This document shows positions 1 through 6,734 of a stretch of 32,045 nt of DNA, one piece after another (within the stretch, counting starts at the first letter, position 1; every line of letters begins with the position of its first letter). The stretch spans positions 1 to 32,045 of the forward strand of contig JAFVAL010000015.1 of assembly GCA_017480565.1 (NCBI GenBank), in the 5' to 3' direction. The DNA comes from Lachnospiraceae bacterium. GTDB lineage: Bacteria > Bacillota > Clostridia > Lachnospirales > Lachnospiraceae. A model generated the notes under the pieces. It worked only from the letters and a program-made list of their open reading frames with translations, had not been told where the DNA came from and searched no databases. The translations under genes were made by a program, and so were the position numbers.

Positions 1-6
1 CATGAT

Positions 7-35
7 ACCGGCTTGGCAATGCCAGGCCGGTTTTT
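7..35 (+). terminator. Rho-independent terminator of an upstream gene
   Basis: CCGGCTTGG (8-16) pairs with CCAGGCCGG (22-30), with one T-G pair and a five-base loop, and is followed by TTTTT at 31-35. The ribosome site of the next gene (AAGGAG, 40-45) starts five bases after the T-run, so this hairpin most likely ends a transcript that began outside the window. Confidence 0.75.
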
Positions 36-56
36 CATCAAGGAGATACCGGAAGT

Positions 57-686
57 ATGAGAGGATTAAAACGAGAGTTTTTAAGGGTACAGGACGGTGA
101 GAAGCTGCATTACGGAGGTAATCAAGCCTGGGATCCGAAAAAAGGTGTACAAAAAAGCGCCTGCGGGCCTGTGGCGGCTACTGATGTGATCTCTTTCCTG
201 GAAGGCCGCTCACAGATGGATCGGTCGGAATTTATGAAGAAAATGACGCGGCTTAGGCGAAGTTATTTCCCGATCGTACCTTATCTGGGAACCCATGGCC
301 CGGGACTTGCCTTTGGCATGAATCTGTATTTTTGGATTCATAAGATGCCTTATAGAGCCGGCTGGGGATTATCCGCTAAAAAACGCGATGCAAGGATCGA
401 TGCGATGCTTGCTCAAAATATTCCGGTTATCTTATGTATCGGAAATAATTTTCCGCGTTTCTGGCGCAATGCAAAACTGACACTCTACCGAAAAGACTAC
501 AATGGATTTCATCCGTATTCGAAGACAAAAGCGCACTTTGTGATCGTGACCGGCATGGATGAGAGCTGGTATCGGATCTCCTCTTGGGGGAAAGAACTCT
601 TTATCAACCGTGCGGAATTCGAGACATTTGCGAAGAAGGATAGCTGCGCACCTTTAAGTAATATAATTTGGATTAAGAGAAAATAG
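57..686 (+). CDS. C39/papain-like cysteine peptidase-fold protein
   Basis: This 209-residue protein has the layout of a C39-like papain-fold cysteine peptidase. A Q-x-S-A-C-G-P segment (Gln32, Cys36) would supply the oxyanion Gln and nucleophile. A later HFVIVTGMD segment (His160) is followed by a tyrosine, a serine and a WG pair, as in C39 domains where the active-site His starts a strand-turn-strand. No signal peptide or membrane segment is visible, so it should be cytoplasmic or exported by another route. It is not fused to an ABC transporter, so it is not a bacteriocin leader-processing exporter. AAGGAG at 40-45 lies 11 bases before the ATG. The next gene has its own promoter, so this is probably monocistronic. 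The fold assignment rests on motifs only; activity and substrate are unknown. Confidence 0.6.
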   Translation: MRGLKREFLRVQDGEKLHYGGNQAWDPKKGVQKSACGPVAATDVISFLEGRSQMDRSEFMKKMTRLRRSYFPIVPYLGTHGPGLAFGMNLYFWIHKMPYRAGWGLSAKKRDARIDAMLAQNIPVILCIGNNFPRFWRNAKLTLYRKDYNGFHPYSKTKAHFVIVTGMDESWYRISSWGKELFINRAEFETFAKKDSCAPLSNIIWIKRK

Positions 687-694
687 ATATTTGG

Positions 695-723
695 TTGACA
701 TCCGTAAAGTTTAGGAATATACT
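695..723 (+). promoter_or_regulatory. Sigma-A promoter of the cps-sortase operon
   Basis: TTGACA (695-700), a 17-base spacer and TATACT (718-723) give an almost perfect sigma-A core promoter. Transcription should begin near 730, leaving a leader of about 30 bases before the chosen ATG at 759. Confidence 0.85.
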
Positions 724-758
724 GGGAATGATTGAAAGAAATGAGGTGCATCATTAGC

Positions 759-1493
759 ATGAGCGAGAGATTAGATCTGGTAGATCTTCATACACATATT
801 CTTCCCGGTGTCGATGATGGATCCTCCTCCATGCAGGAGACGCTTGAGATGGTGGATCTTGCTTATCGCGAGGGTGTTCGCACAATCATTGCAACCTCTC
901 ATTTTGATCATGAACGCAGCTATGGCATTTATCCTTACCGTGAGATTTTTGCCAAGGTGCAGCAAGAAGTAGCTAAGAGCCACCCGGATATGCAGCTTTA
1001 TCTTGGAAGTGAGATCTTGTATACCTACGGTGTGCTTGATGATTTGGCATCGGGTGATGCTCTGACGATTGAAGATACGAAGTACATTCTGGTGGAATTT
1101 TACCCGGATGAACACTACAGTGAAGTCTTTGGAGCATTTCAGAAGCTGCGCAGAAGCGGGTACAAGCCGATTTTGGCTCATGTAGAGAGAGTGGATTGTC
1201 TCTGGAAACAGTGGGACCGTATGGATGAACTAAAGTCCATGCATATCCTGTTTCAGATGAATACAGAAAGTATCATTGGTTCAGTTTTTAACGGGCCTGT
1301 GAGGTACTGTAGAAAATTGATTAAAGAAGGATATATTGACTTTATGGGCACGGATATGCATAATAAGAAGAGCCGTGCGCCAGTCTATAGAGAAGCTGCT
1401 GCATGGATTGAAAAAGAATGTGGCAGGGAAGTCTGCGAAGACATTTGCAGGAATCATGCATTGGCCGTAGTGGAAGGGAAACGGCTTGCCTGA
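759..1493 (+). CDS. cpsB: CpsB/CapC-family PHP-type tyrosine-protein phosphatase
   Basis: The 244-residue protein belongs to the metal-dependent PHP-fold phosphatases (CpsB/CapC/YwqE) that dephosphorylate the tyrosine-rich tail of Gram-positive BY-kinases. It opens with DLHTHILPGVDDG (first metal-binding HTH at residues 11-13) and later shows TSHFDH, the strand ILAHVERV and GTDMHN, the ordered His and Asp ligands of the family. Length fits the usual 240-260. The ATG at 759 is chosen because AGGTG at 744-748 lies 10 bases upstream and it places the PHP motif at the usual distance from the N-terminus; upstream TTG (732) and ATG (741) in frame are possible. It is the first gene behind a strong promoter and is followed by its expected partners, the adaptor and kinase. 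Confidence 0.9.
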   Translation: MSERLDLVDLHTHILPGVDDGSSSMQETLEMVDLAYREGVRTIIATSHFDHERSYGIYPYREIFAKVQQEVAKSHPDMQLYLGSEILYTYGVLDDLASGDALTIEDTKYILVEFYPDEHYSEVFGAFQKLRRSGYKPILAHVERVDCLWKQWDRMDELKSMHILFQMNTESIIGSVFNGPVRYCRKLIKEGYIDFMGTDMHNKKSRAPVYREAAAWIEKECGREVCEDICRNHALAVVEGKRLA

Positions 1494-1532
1494 GACTGCA
1501 AAAGCCAAAGATAAAGGAGTTTGAGGAACAGT

Positions 1533-2276
1533 ATGGAGAATAAGTGGCAGGAAGACGAGATTGATCTGCTGGAACTTTTAGACGTCTTAAGAAGAAAGTT
1601 TCTGGTGATTCTTCTCGCATTGGTGCTTGGTGCCGGTGTGATGGCATCGTATACCATCTTTCTGGTAACGCCGATGTATGAGTCGACATCGATGTTATAC
1701 ATCTTAACCTCTTCAACGAGTATTACATCGCTTGCAGATATTCAGCTGGGTACACAGCTGACCAACGACTATGCGATCCTGGTGAAGAGTCGTACCGTTG
1801 TAGAGCCTGTGATTGAGAATTTAGGGCTGAATATGTCGTATGAGACTGCGAAGAATATGATTAGTATCGAGAACCAGTCCAATACGCGTATCATTTATAT
1901 CACAGTCAAGAGTGATGTGCCGCAGACGGCCATGAATATGGCGAATGAACTCGCTGCGGTCACGGCTGAGAAGATGGCGGAGGTCATGAAGACCGATGAG
2001 CCCAGTATTGTGGATCACGCCGTGCTTCCGACAAAGCCGGTAAGCCCGAGCCTTAAGAAGAATATTGCAATCGGTGCTTTAATTGGTGCCGTGCTTGCCT
2101 GCGCGGTCATCATTATCCAACATCTGCTGGATGATACGATTAAGACAAGCGAAGATGTGGATAAGTATCTGCAGCTGACCACCCTTGGTGTGATTCCGGT
2201 CAAAGAAGGCGAGCAGACGACGCGAAAGAAGAAAAAGAAGAAGGCACATCGTTCTTCTTCCAGAAAGGCAGGGTAA
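1533..2276 (+). CDS. cpsC: Wzz/CapA-type chain-length determinant and kinase adaptor
   Basis: This 247-residue protein has the Wzz/CapA topology: a short cytoplasmic N-terminus (EIDLLELLDVLRRK), a first membrane helix at about 22-45, an extracytoplasmic domain with a conserved MYESTSMLYI strand, and a second helix at about 177-197 preceded by the proline-rich PTKPVSPS. In Gram-positives the cytoplasmic C-terminus of this adaptor activates the separate BY-kinase encoded next door. Here that C-terminus ends in an unusual basic tract of one Arg and six Lys followed by AHRSSSRKAG (residues 231-247). The ATG at 1533 is preferred over TTG at 1521, which lies one base after the AAAGGAG ribosome site. 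The kinase gene begins three bases after its stop codon, so the two are translated together. Confidence 0.9.
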   Translation: MENKWQEDEIDLLELLDVLRRKFLVILLALVLGAGVMASYTIFLVTPMYESTSMLYILTSSTSITSLADIQLGTQLTNDYAILVKSRTVVEPVIENLGLNMSYETAKNMISIENQSNTRIIYITVKSDVPQTAMNMANELAAVTAEKMAEVMKTDEPSIVDHAVLPTKPVSPSLKKNIAIGALIGAVLACAVIIIQHLLDDTIKTSEDVDKYLQLTTLGVIPVKEGEQTTRKKKKKKAHRSSSRKAG

Positions 2277-2279
2277 GCG

Positions 2280-3005
2280 ATGATTGATATCGAGTTAAAA
2301 AACATCGAAGAACCTGATTTTCGAACCGATGAGGCGTATAAGCAGCTGAGAACGAATCTGATTTTCTGCGGCGATGAAGTAAAGACCATCGTTTTTACCA
2401 GCTGCCATGAGAATGAAGGTAAGTCAGAGGTTTCCTTCCAGGTGGCAAGATCCCTTGCAGAAGCCGGTCACAAGGTCTTATTGTTAGACTGTGATATTCG
2501 AAAGTCTGTTTTGACCTCGCGTTATGAAGTTGAAAAGAAGGTGGATGGCCTAAGCGATTTCCTCGCAGGCCGTGCAACTCTTGACGATATTTTGTGCAAG
2601 ACTAATATCCCGAATCTGTTGATGGTATTTGCAGGAACGAATGTTCCGAACCCGGCGGATTTGTTAGCAAGCAAGCGTTTTCCGCCGCTTCTTGAGGGCT
2701 TTAGGCAAGCACTCAATTATGTGATCATTGACTGCCCGCCACTGGGCGTTGTCATTGATGCCGCAGTCGTCGCAAAGTATGCGGACGGTGCGGTAATTGT
2801 TATTGAAAGCAACACAAATAGCTATAAAGTTGTACAGGGTGTTAAGGACCAGTTATCCAAGAGTGACTGCAGGATTCTTGGCGCAGTGATCAACAAAGCC
2901 GAACGTCAAAGCAAGGGCCGATATGGCGGTTATTATGGGGACTACTATGGCGGCTACGGCTATGGCAAAAGATCAGAAGCCTCACCCTCGAAAAGCAATG
3001 AATAG
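2280..3005 (+). CDS. cpsD: CpsD/CapB-family bacterial tyrosine kinase
   Basis: The 241-residue cytoplasmic BY-kinase carries a Walker A-like loop SCHENEGKS (41-49), a Walker A' strand LLLDCDIRK (67-75) and a Walker B strand YVIIDCPP (147-154), in that order. The EAYKQLRTNL helix (18-27) is the family's oligomerisation motif. Its C-terminus is a tyrosine cluster, GRYGGYYGDYYGGYGYGK (213-230), with seven tyrosines, the usual autophosphorylation site that the upstream CpsB phosphatase would reverse. The family phosphorylates itself and polysaccharide enzymes and works with the upstream adaptor to control chain length and export. The ENEGKS form of the P-loop differs from PGEGKS but keeps Gly-Lys-Ser. 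No polysaccharide synthesis genes follow, so its targets are not evident here. Confidence 0.92.
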   Translation: MIDIELKNIEEPDFRTDEAYKQLRTNLIFCGDEVKTIVFTSCHENEGKSEVSFQVARSLAEAGHKVLLLDCDIRKSVLTSRYEVEKKVDGLSDFLAGRATLDDILCKTNIPNLLMVFAGTNVPNPADLLASKRFPPLLEGFRQALNYVIIDCPPLGVVIDAAVVAKYADGAVIVIESNTNSYKVVQGVKDQLSKSDCRILGAVINKAERQSKGRYGGYYGDYYGGYGYGKRSEASPSKSNE

Positions 3006-3042
3006 CTAGGTTGCTATTATGGAGAAAGGAGGAGTTTTCACA

Positions 3043-3570
3043 ATGAAGAAAGCAAGACGTGTCGTCGCACTTTTATTAGCTCTGGTCCTGACATTAGCGA
3101 TCGGCGTTTCCGCATCCGCAGAGGACAACTATAAGCAGAAAGTTCTGGATTATATGGCATCTGAGGCAGCAAAGGTAAACGTTCCTGAGAGCAATGCAAG
3201 ATATCAGAACGCTGTATCGTCTGTGAAGAACTACACCGGCAATTTTACCGAGGAGCAGTACAACGCAGCGATCGCTGAGATCGATTATATCAGAGACCAG
3301 ATTGCTGGTAAGGGCAATTATGAAGGTGTTGCTGCTATGAACGCATCTGATAAGGAAGCATTCTTTAGTTCTCTTGGCAAACACTTAGAGGACAGCGCTG
3401 CAAAGGTTGGCGTTACCGTTGGTTGGAAGACCGATGGTCATGGTTGGGTGATCAACCCGATCAAGCAGACCGGTGCTAGCTTTGGTTCCACTCTTGTACT
3501 GATTGTTGCAGCAATCTCTGTACTTGGTGGTTGCGCTGTTTACGCTCGCAAGAAAGAGTTATTCGCATAA
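3043..3570 (+). CDS. Small secreted protein with sorting-signal-like C-terminus
   Basis: I do not recognise the family. The 175-residue protein begins with a clear signal peptide (MKKARR, a hydrophobic stretch, then SASA-ED, cleavage near residue 26). The mature part is about 110 residues, rich in Ala, Asn, Lys and Glu, probably helical. The end has the architecture of a cell-wall sorting signal: NPIKQTG at 138-144, a hydrophobic helix at about 149-169, and a final ARKKELFA. No LPXTG is present; KQTGAS is the nearest match to the LPQTGS-type signal known for some class D sortases. The ATG at 3043 is used because AAAGGAGG (3023-3030) sits ahead of it. A sortase gene starts five bases after the stop, which makes this its likely substrate. 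The anchoring is inferred. Confidence 0.75.
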   Translation: MKKARRVVALLLALVLTLAIGVSASAEDNYKQKVLDYMASEAAKVNVPESNARYQNAVSSVKNYTGNFTEEQYNAAIAEIDYIRDQIAGKGNYEGVAAMNASDKEAFFSSLGKHLEDSAAKVGVTVGWKTDGHGWVINPIKQTGASFGSTLVLIVAAISVLGGCAVYARKKELFA

Positions 3571-3575
3571 GGATT

Positions 3576-4280
3576 ATGCATCATAAAAACCGCTGGCCAG
3601 TGGCATACATTTGTATGCCACTTGGTTTTATCTTAATCGGAATTTTAATTGCTTTTGCGGGGCTGCAACCGGTCGGAAAGCAATTAGAAGGCGATCTGAT
3701 TATGTTGTTTCATTCCGGGGAAGGCTATTATATCGGTCAAGTGGAGAAAACTTTGGAAGATGAGACCACCACAGTGGTCAAAGAACCGACGACGCTTGAA
3801 GATCCGGAGGAAGACATCCTGCTGACACGCGATGAGCCGAACATCGGTGAACAATATGGAACGATCGCATGTGATCGAATTGGACTGAAGGCACCGCTTT
3901 ATTTTGGTGATAATGATGTAGTGCTTGACTGGGGAGCCGGTACATTTCCGGGATCCTGGATTCCTGGCTGTGGCGGGACGACGTTGATTGCCGGTCACAA
4001 CGGGACTTATTTTCATGTGTTAAAAGATGTGGAAGTGGGAGATGCTTTCACAATTGCAACAGAATATGGTGATTATGAATATATTGTCTCTGACTTTACG
4101 GTGGTAAATGAGACTGAGATAGAAGCTTGCAGGCTTGATTCGGACGAGGAACAGGTTGTACTTTATACCTGTTATCCGTTTTATCGCATCTCCGGTCGAA
4201 GAACCCAGAGATTCTTCGTTTATCTGGAAAAGGTATCCGGTCCGAGAATTGAGCTGGAGCATTATTTTCTGAAGGACTGA
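3576..4280 (+). CDS. Class D-like sortase
   Basis: This 234-residue membrane-anchored transpeptidase has an N-terminal helix (about 9-29), a variable acidic linker with a threonine run (57-88), and the catalytic barrel. The triad is visible: His141 in LIAGHNGTYF, Cys199 in LYTCYPF, and Arg212 in RRTQRFFVYLE. The TCYPF signature fits class D/E-type sortases better than class A or B. Sortases cut a C-terminal sorting signal and attach the protein to the wall or to another protein. The start at 3576 is the first in-frame ATG after the upstream stop; its AAGG overlaps that stop and has a short spacing, suggesting coupled translation. Position right after a secreted protein with a sorting-like tail points to a dedicated enzyme-substrate pair. 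Confidence 0.9.
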   Translation: MHHKNRWPVAYICMPLGFILIGILIAFAGLQPVGKQLEGDLIMLFHSGEGYYIGQVEKTLEDETTTVVKEPTTLEDPEEDILLTRDEPNIGEQYGTIACDRIGLKAPLYFGDNDVVLDWGAGTFPGSWIPGCGGTTLIAGHNGTYFHVLKDVEVGDAFTIATEYGDYEYIVSDFTVVNETEIEACRLDSDEEQVVLYTCYPFYRISGRRTQRFFVYLEKVSGPRIELEHYFLKD

Positions 4281-4289
4281 GGTGGCAAT

Positions 4290-5129
4290 ATGAGCGGCAA
4301 AAGAAAAGAACGTAAGGTTCTGATGGTGATTCTTGCTGCCATGATGGCCATCGAACTGACGGCACTTGGCGTTGCATTTGCAATCTTAGGCGGCGGAACC
4401 CTTCAGGCGCAGACAATGAGAAGACTCAACGAGAGTGATTACTATGCTCTGCAGACCGACGAACTGGTAAAGGAGACAGATGCCATTTCTGAGAGAGCAG
4501 GGATCACTGGCTTTTCCTCCAGGGTGACCTTCGAATCCGAAGATGTCACAAACGAGATCAGAGAGTTTACGGCCAATCGGATTAAGGGAAGCACCGAAGA
4601 GTTAAAGGAAGACGTTTTAAAAGAACAGCTGAAAGCAGATTTATACGCTTTTCTCGAGGAGAATCAGATCAGCAAAGGAAGGCTTGATATGTCAGCCTTG
4701 GATCTCTATACCATGCAGGTATTTCGCCTTTATGATCAGATCGTTGATAACTCCTTTGTCAATTATTATGCAGGACTTCGAAGCCGTGTTTCGCAGATTT
4801 GTCTGATTGTGATTCTTGCGATGGTCTTCTTTTTGATCGTCTGCATTTTGTTCATCTATGGTCTTGTGAAAATGCGACGGAAGACGATCTCTTATCTGAT
4901 TCGTGCACTGATTGCGGCGACTGTTTTGATCGGTGGTTCGTCGTTATATGGGTATCTATCCGGCTGGTATCAGACCATTCCTGTGACGCCTGCTTTTATG
5001 GCTGGATTTGCAAAGAGTTATATCAACGGTATCTTTGGTGCAGGAATGATTGTCAGTGGTGTATATATCGTTCTCATTGTGATCTGTGCAATTGCTATGC
5101 ATGTGATTTCACAGAAAAAATCAAAGTAA
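4290..5129 (+). CDS. Uncharacterised multi-pass membrane protein of the sortase operon
   Basis: I do not recognise a family. The 279-residue protein has a basic N-terminus (MSGKRKERK), a first membrane helix at about 10-35, an extracytoplasmic region of about 130 residues rich in charged amino acids and predicted helix, then three more membrane helices at about 169-192, 203-221 and 243-271, and a short basic tail (SQKKSK). No catalytic motif stands out. GAGGTGG lies a few bases before the ATG and the gap to the sortase is nine bases, so it is the last gene of the operon before a strong terminator. A role in presenting or positioning the sortase substrate is possible from context only. Confidence 0.75.
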   Translation: MSGKRKERKVLMVILAAMMAIELTALGVAFAILGGGTLQAQTMRRLNESDYYALQTDELVKETDAISERAGITGFSSRVTFESEDVTNEIREFTANRIKGSTEELKEDVLKEQLKADLYAFLEENQISKGRLDMSALDLYTMQVFRLYDQIVDNSFVNYYAGLRSRVSQICLIVILAMVFFLIVCILFIYGLVKMRRKTISYLIRALIAATVLIGGSSLYGYLSGWYQTIPVTPAFMAGFAKSYINGIFGAGMIVSGVYIVLIVICAIAMHVISQKKSK

Positions 5130-5136
5130 GTTGTAG

Positions 5137-5166
5137 TCCCGACTGCGCAGGCAGTCGGGATTTCTT
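5137..5166 (+). terminator. Strong terminator of the cps-sortase operon
   Basis: TCCCGACTGC (5137-5146) pairs perfectly with GCAGTCGGGA (5151-5160) around a four-base loop, followed by TTTCTT. It lies seven bases after the stop of the membrane protein gene. Confidence 0.9.
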
Positions 5167-5192
5167 CATCTGTGGGTTTTCAAAATTACGTA

Positions 5193-5221
5193 TTGAATAA
5201 AAATTACTCATAGGGTATGAT
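5193..5221 (+). promoter_or_regulatory. Promoter of the nfeD-SPFH genes
   Basis: TTGAAT (5193-5198), a 17-base spacer and TATGAT (5216-5221) form a good sigma-A match, 33 bases before the nfeD ATG and directly downstream of the preceding operon's terminator. Confidence 0.75.
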
Positions 5222-5254
5222 AGAGGAAATAGATCACAGAAAGGAGAACGTGAG

Positions 5255-5710
5255 ATGGAACCTTGGATCTGGTTGGTTTTGATGGTTGTTTTGGTGATCA
5301 TTGAACTGTTGACGGTTGGACTGACAACGATCTGGTTTGCGGCTGGTGCACTGGTTGCTTATCTGTGTACACTGCTTGGTGCGAATCTTGCAGTACAGAT
5401 TATTGTATTTCTTGTCGTCTCTGTGGTTCTTTTCCTTCTGACGAGACCGATCTTGGTGAAGAGGCTTAACAAGAGCCGTACGAAGACCAATGTGGATAGT
5501 TTGATCGGACAGGAAGCACGGGTTACAGAAGTGATTGATCCATTTCGGGGGACCGGAACTGCGATGTTGGATGGCAAGGTCTGGACAGCGCGCAGCAAGA
5601 ATGATCAAGTGATCGATGTTGATACTAAAGTGAAAGTACTTGCCGTCGAAGGCGTGAAGCTGATTGTGGAGGCGGTTCCCGTCAGTTTGTCCGAAGATGC
5701 AAAGGCTTAA
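5255..5710 (+). CDS. NfeD-like membrane protein
   Basis: The 151-residue protein is a short (NfeD1b-type) family member: two or three closely spaced membrane helices in residues 4-65 (MEPWIWLVLMVVLVIIELLT onward), then a soluble OB-fold domain starting at about residue 83 (SLIGQEARVTEVIDP) and containing GKVWTARS, a typical NfeD strand. It lacks the N-terminal ClpP-like protease domain of long NfeD proteins. NfeD1b proteins are nearly always encoded next to an SPFH/stomatin partner, as here, and are thought to help organise membrane microdomains. AAAGGAG precedes the ATG by a normal distance. The SPFH gene starts 24 bases after its stop. Confidence 0.9.
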   Translation: MEPWIWLVLMVVLVIIELLTVGLTTIWFAAGALVAYLCTLLGANLAVQIIVFLVVSVVLFLLTRPILVKRLNKSRTKTNVDSLIGQEARVTEVIDPFRGTGTAMLDGKVWTARSKNDQVIDVDTKVKVLAVEGVKLIVEAVPVSLSEDAKA

Positions 5711-5734
5711 GAGCATTGTTAAAGGAGGAAAGTG

Positions 5735-6649
5735 ATGCAGTACGTTTGGATTGCAGTTGTTGTTATTTTGGTTTTGATTTTAATTTCCTGTATCAAAGTA
5801 GTTCCGCAGGCACAGGCATTTGTCCTTGAGCGTTTGGGCGGCTATCAGGATACCTGGAGTGTTGGTGTTCATTTCAAACTGCCAATCATTGACCGTGTGG
5901 CAAAGCGCGTGATTTTAAAAGAGCAGGTTGTTGACTTTGCACCGCAGCCGGTGATTACGAAGGATAACGTTACGATGCGGATCGATACCGTTGTCTTTTT
6001 CCAGATTACAGATCCGAAGCTTTTTGCTTATGGTGTTGTCAATCCGATCATGGCAATTGAGAACCTGACCGCTACGACACTTCGTAACATCATCGGTGAT
6101 CTGGAACTTGACCAGACCTTAACTTCCAGAGAGATCATCAATACAAAGATGCGTGTCGCATTGGATGTTGCAACTGACCCTTGGGGCATCAAGGTCAACC
6201 GTGTTGAGTTAAAGAACATCATCCCGCCAAGTGCGATCCAGGAAGCCATGGAGAAGCAGATGAAGGCAGAGCGTGAGAGACGTGAAGCGATCCTTCGTGC
6301 AGAAGGTGAGAAGAAGTCTGCAATCCTTGTAGCAGAAGGTAAGAAAGAGTCTATGATTCTGGAAGCTGAGGCTGAGAAGGAAGCTGCAATCCTTCGCGCA
6401 GAGGCGAAGAAGGAAGCAACGATCCGTGAGGCAGAAGGTCAGGCAGCGGCGATCCGTGCGGTCCAAAAGGCAAACGCAGAAGGTATTGAGTACCTGAATG
6501 AAGCGAACCCGAAGGATGGTGTTTTGACACTTAAGAGTCTGGATGCATTTGCCAAGGCGGCAGACGGCCAGGCAACGAAGATCATCATTCCTTCTGAGAT
6601 TCAGGGAATTGCTGGTCTTGCCAAGGCAGTTGCAGAAGCTGCGAAGTAA
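5735..6649 (+). CDS. SPFH/Band 7 (stomatin-prohibitin) membrane protein
   Basis: This 304-residue protein has one N-terminal membrane helix (about 4-21), an SPFH/Band 7 domain (about 22-180, with VVPQAQAFVLERLG, DNVTMRIDTVVFFQI and GIKVNRVELKNI), then a long charged coil from about 175 to 250 and a C-terminal oligomerisation-like region. It is closest in layout to the QmcA/stomatin branch rather than flotillin. SPFH proteins form large membrane rings or scaffolds and often regulate proteases or membrane order. The coil contains five consecutive 11-residue units, listed separately. The ATG at 5735 is preferred to GTG at 5732 because AAAGGAGG (5721-5728) is six bases upstream. It probably forms an operon with nfeD. 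Confidence 0.92.
   Translation: MQYVWIAVVVILVLILISCIKVVPQAQAFVLERLGGYQDTWSVGVHFKLPIIDRVAKRVILKEQVVDFAPQPVITKDNVTMRIDTVVFFQITDPKLFAYGVVNPIMAIENLTATTLRNIIGDLELDQTLTSREIINTKMRVALDVATDPWGIKVNRVELKNIIPPSAIQEAMEKQMKAERERREAILRAEGEKKSAILVAEGKKESMILEAEAEKEAAILRAEAKKEATIREAEGQAAAIRAVQKANAEGIEYLNEANPKDGVLTLKSLDAFAKAADGQATKIIIPSEIQGIAGLAKAVAEAAK
6281..6445 (+). repeat. Five in-frame 33-bp (11-residue) repeats in the SPFH gene
   Basis: Residues 183-237 fall into five 11-residue units: REAILRAEGEK, KSAILVAEGKK, ESMILEAEAEK, EAAILRAEAKK, EATIREAEGQA. The Ile-Leu pair and the AE step recur at fixed positions. An 11-residue period is the mark of a hendecad coil. Confidence 0.85.
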
Positions 6650-6668
6650 GTTAGATAACGATCGCATC

Positions 6669-6697
6669 AGGCAGTGGGTATTATGCTCACTGCCTTG
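6669..6697 (+). terminator. Hairpin after the SPFH gene, weak terminator
   Basis: AGGCAGTG (6669-6676) pairs perfectly with CACTGCCT (6688-6695). The following bases (TGTGTT) are only moderately T-rich, so it may be leaky and allow read-through into the next gene, for which I found no clear separate promoter. Confidence 0.5.
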
Positions 6698-6734
6698 TGT
6701 TAGATCGAATGGTTGTGAACTTAGGAGAAAATGA

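Noticed and set aside
2236-2265. AAGAAGAA...TTCTTCTT dyad at the end of the adaptor gene as a regulatory hairpin
   Set aside because: It is explained by the Lys and Ser codons and lies inside the coding sequence with no T-run.
4799-5200. Plus-strand Cys-rich open frame within the membrane protein gene
   Set aside because: It is a shifted frame of the hydrophobic helices and runs through the terminator; the parent frame has the ribosome site.
6209-6667. 152-codon minus-strand open frame opposite the SPFH gene
   Set aside because: It is a by-product of the repetitive coil codons on the plus strand; its translation is Cys/Leu/Arg-rich low-complexity sequence with no family resemblance.
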